Origin: an uncultured Oscillibacter sp.
GTDB taxonomy: Bacteria; Bacillota; Clostridia; Oscillospirales; Oscillospiraceae
Direction of reading: 5' to 3'
NCBI GenBank assembly: GCA_910585385.1
Contig: CAJUDV010000063.1
Location: 1 to 5,937, forward strand
DNA: 5,937 nucleotides
Shown: one piece after another, positions 5,808 through 5,937 of the stretch
Layout of the letters: each line of letters begins with the position of its first letter
How positions within the stretch are numbered: the first letter of the stretch is position 1
The notes under the pieces: model-generated
Seen by the model: only the letters and a program-made list of their open reading frames with translations
What the model was told of the DNA's origin: nothing
The model's database searches: none
Position numbers and translations under genes: made by a program

Positions 5808-5819
5808 ACCAGCACCCCC

Positions 5820-5937
5820 TTACTTCTCTTTGGCCAGCTTGAACTGGAGGGCGGACAGGAGCCCTATGAAGATGGCCAGTATCACGCCCATGGCGTTGGC
5901 GTAGCCGAAGTGGCCCGCCTGCTCCGTCAGCTTGAAA
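5820..5937 (-). CDS. ABC sugar transporter permease, MalF type, C-terminal 38 residues (runs off right edge)
   Basis: An open frame entering from the right edge and ending with TAA at 5822-5820. Its 38 residues include HFGYANAMGVILAIFIGLLS, a final membrane helix, then a short charged tail ending QFKLAKEK. A GYA-x-A-x-G-V-I-L helix followed by Q(F/Y)xL and lysines is the usual end of MalF-type (CUT1) permeases, and such a gene normally precedes the MalG-type one, as here. It would form the permease heterodimer with the downstream product. Only the tail is visible, so cargo cannot be judged from it. Confidence 0.85.
   Translation of the reverse strand, partial: FKLTEQAGHFGYANAMGVILAIFIGLLSALQFKLAKEK

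Overview
All genes in this 5.9 kb window lie on the minus strand, so transcription runs from high to low coordinates. The DNA is GC-rich with strongly G/C-biased third codon positions. Most genes have AGGAGG-type ribosome binding sites, and the intrinsic terminators end in U-tracts. Together with the gene content (sialic acid use and the SsnA/YgfK pair), this suggests a GC-rich anaerobic gut Firmicute of the Oscillospiraceae/Flavonifractor kind. That placement is an inference from style and content, not a phylogenetic result.

Block 1 (5937 to 3345) is the end of a sialic acid uptake and breakdown operon. In transcription order it holds the C-terminus of a MalF-type sugar permease (cut by the window edge), a complete MalG-type permease, a YhcH/NanQ-family protein, and an N-acetylneuraminate lyase (NanA, DapA superfamily). 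A strong intrinsic terminator starts 7 nt after the nanA stop codon and ends the operon. The solute-binding protein and the rest of the operon should lie beyond the right edge.

Block 2 (about 3250 to 1) is a separate transcription unit: a probable extended -10 promoter, a leader of about 150 nt, ssnA (amidohydrolase), a 207-nt gap, and ygfK (N-terminal 504 residues; the rest runs off the left edge). SsnA and YgfK are markers of the selenium-dependent molybdenum hydroxylase neighbourhood and have been tied to anaerobic purine/urate breakdown in gut bacteria.

The most interesting element is the ssnA leader. Between promoter and ribosome binding site it can form three competing helices. The first is a 13-nt-arm stem with one C.C mismatch, enclosing a purine-rich 6/6 internal loop and a small hairpin. 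The second is a perfect 10-bp hairpin that reuses the 3' arm of the first. The third is a 14-bp hairpin followed by UCUUUUUUU that reuses the 3' arm of the second. This is the layout of a transcription-attenuating riboswitch. I do not recognise the aptamer-like domain as any class I know, so it may be an undescribed regulatory RNA controlling purine-related catabolism.
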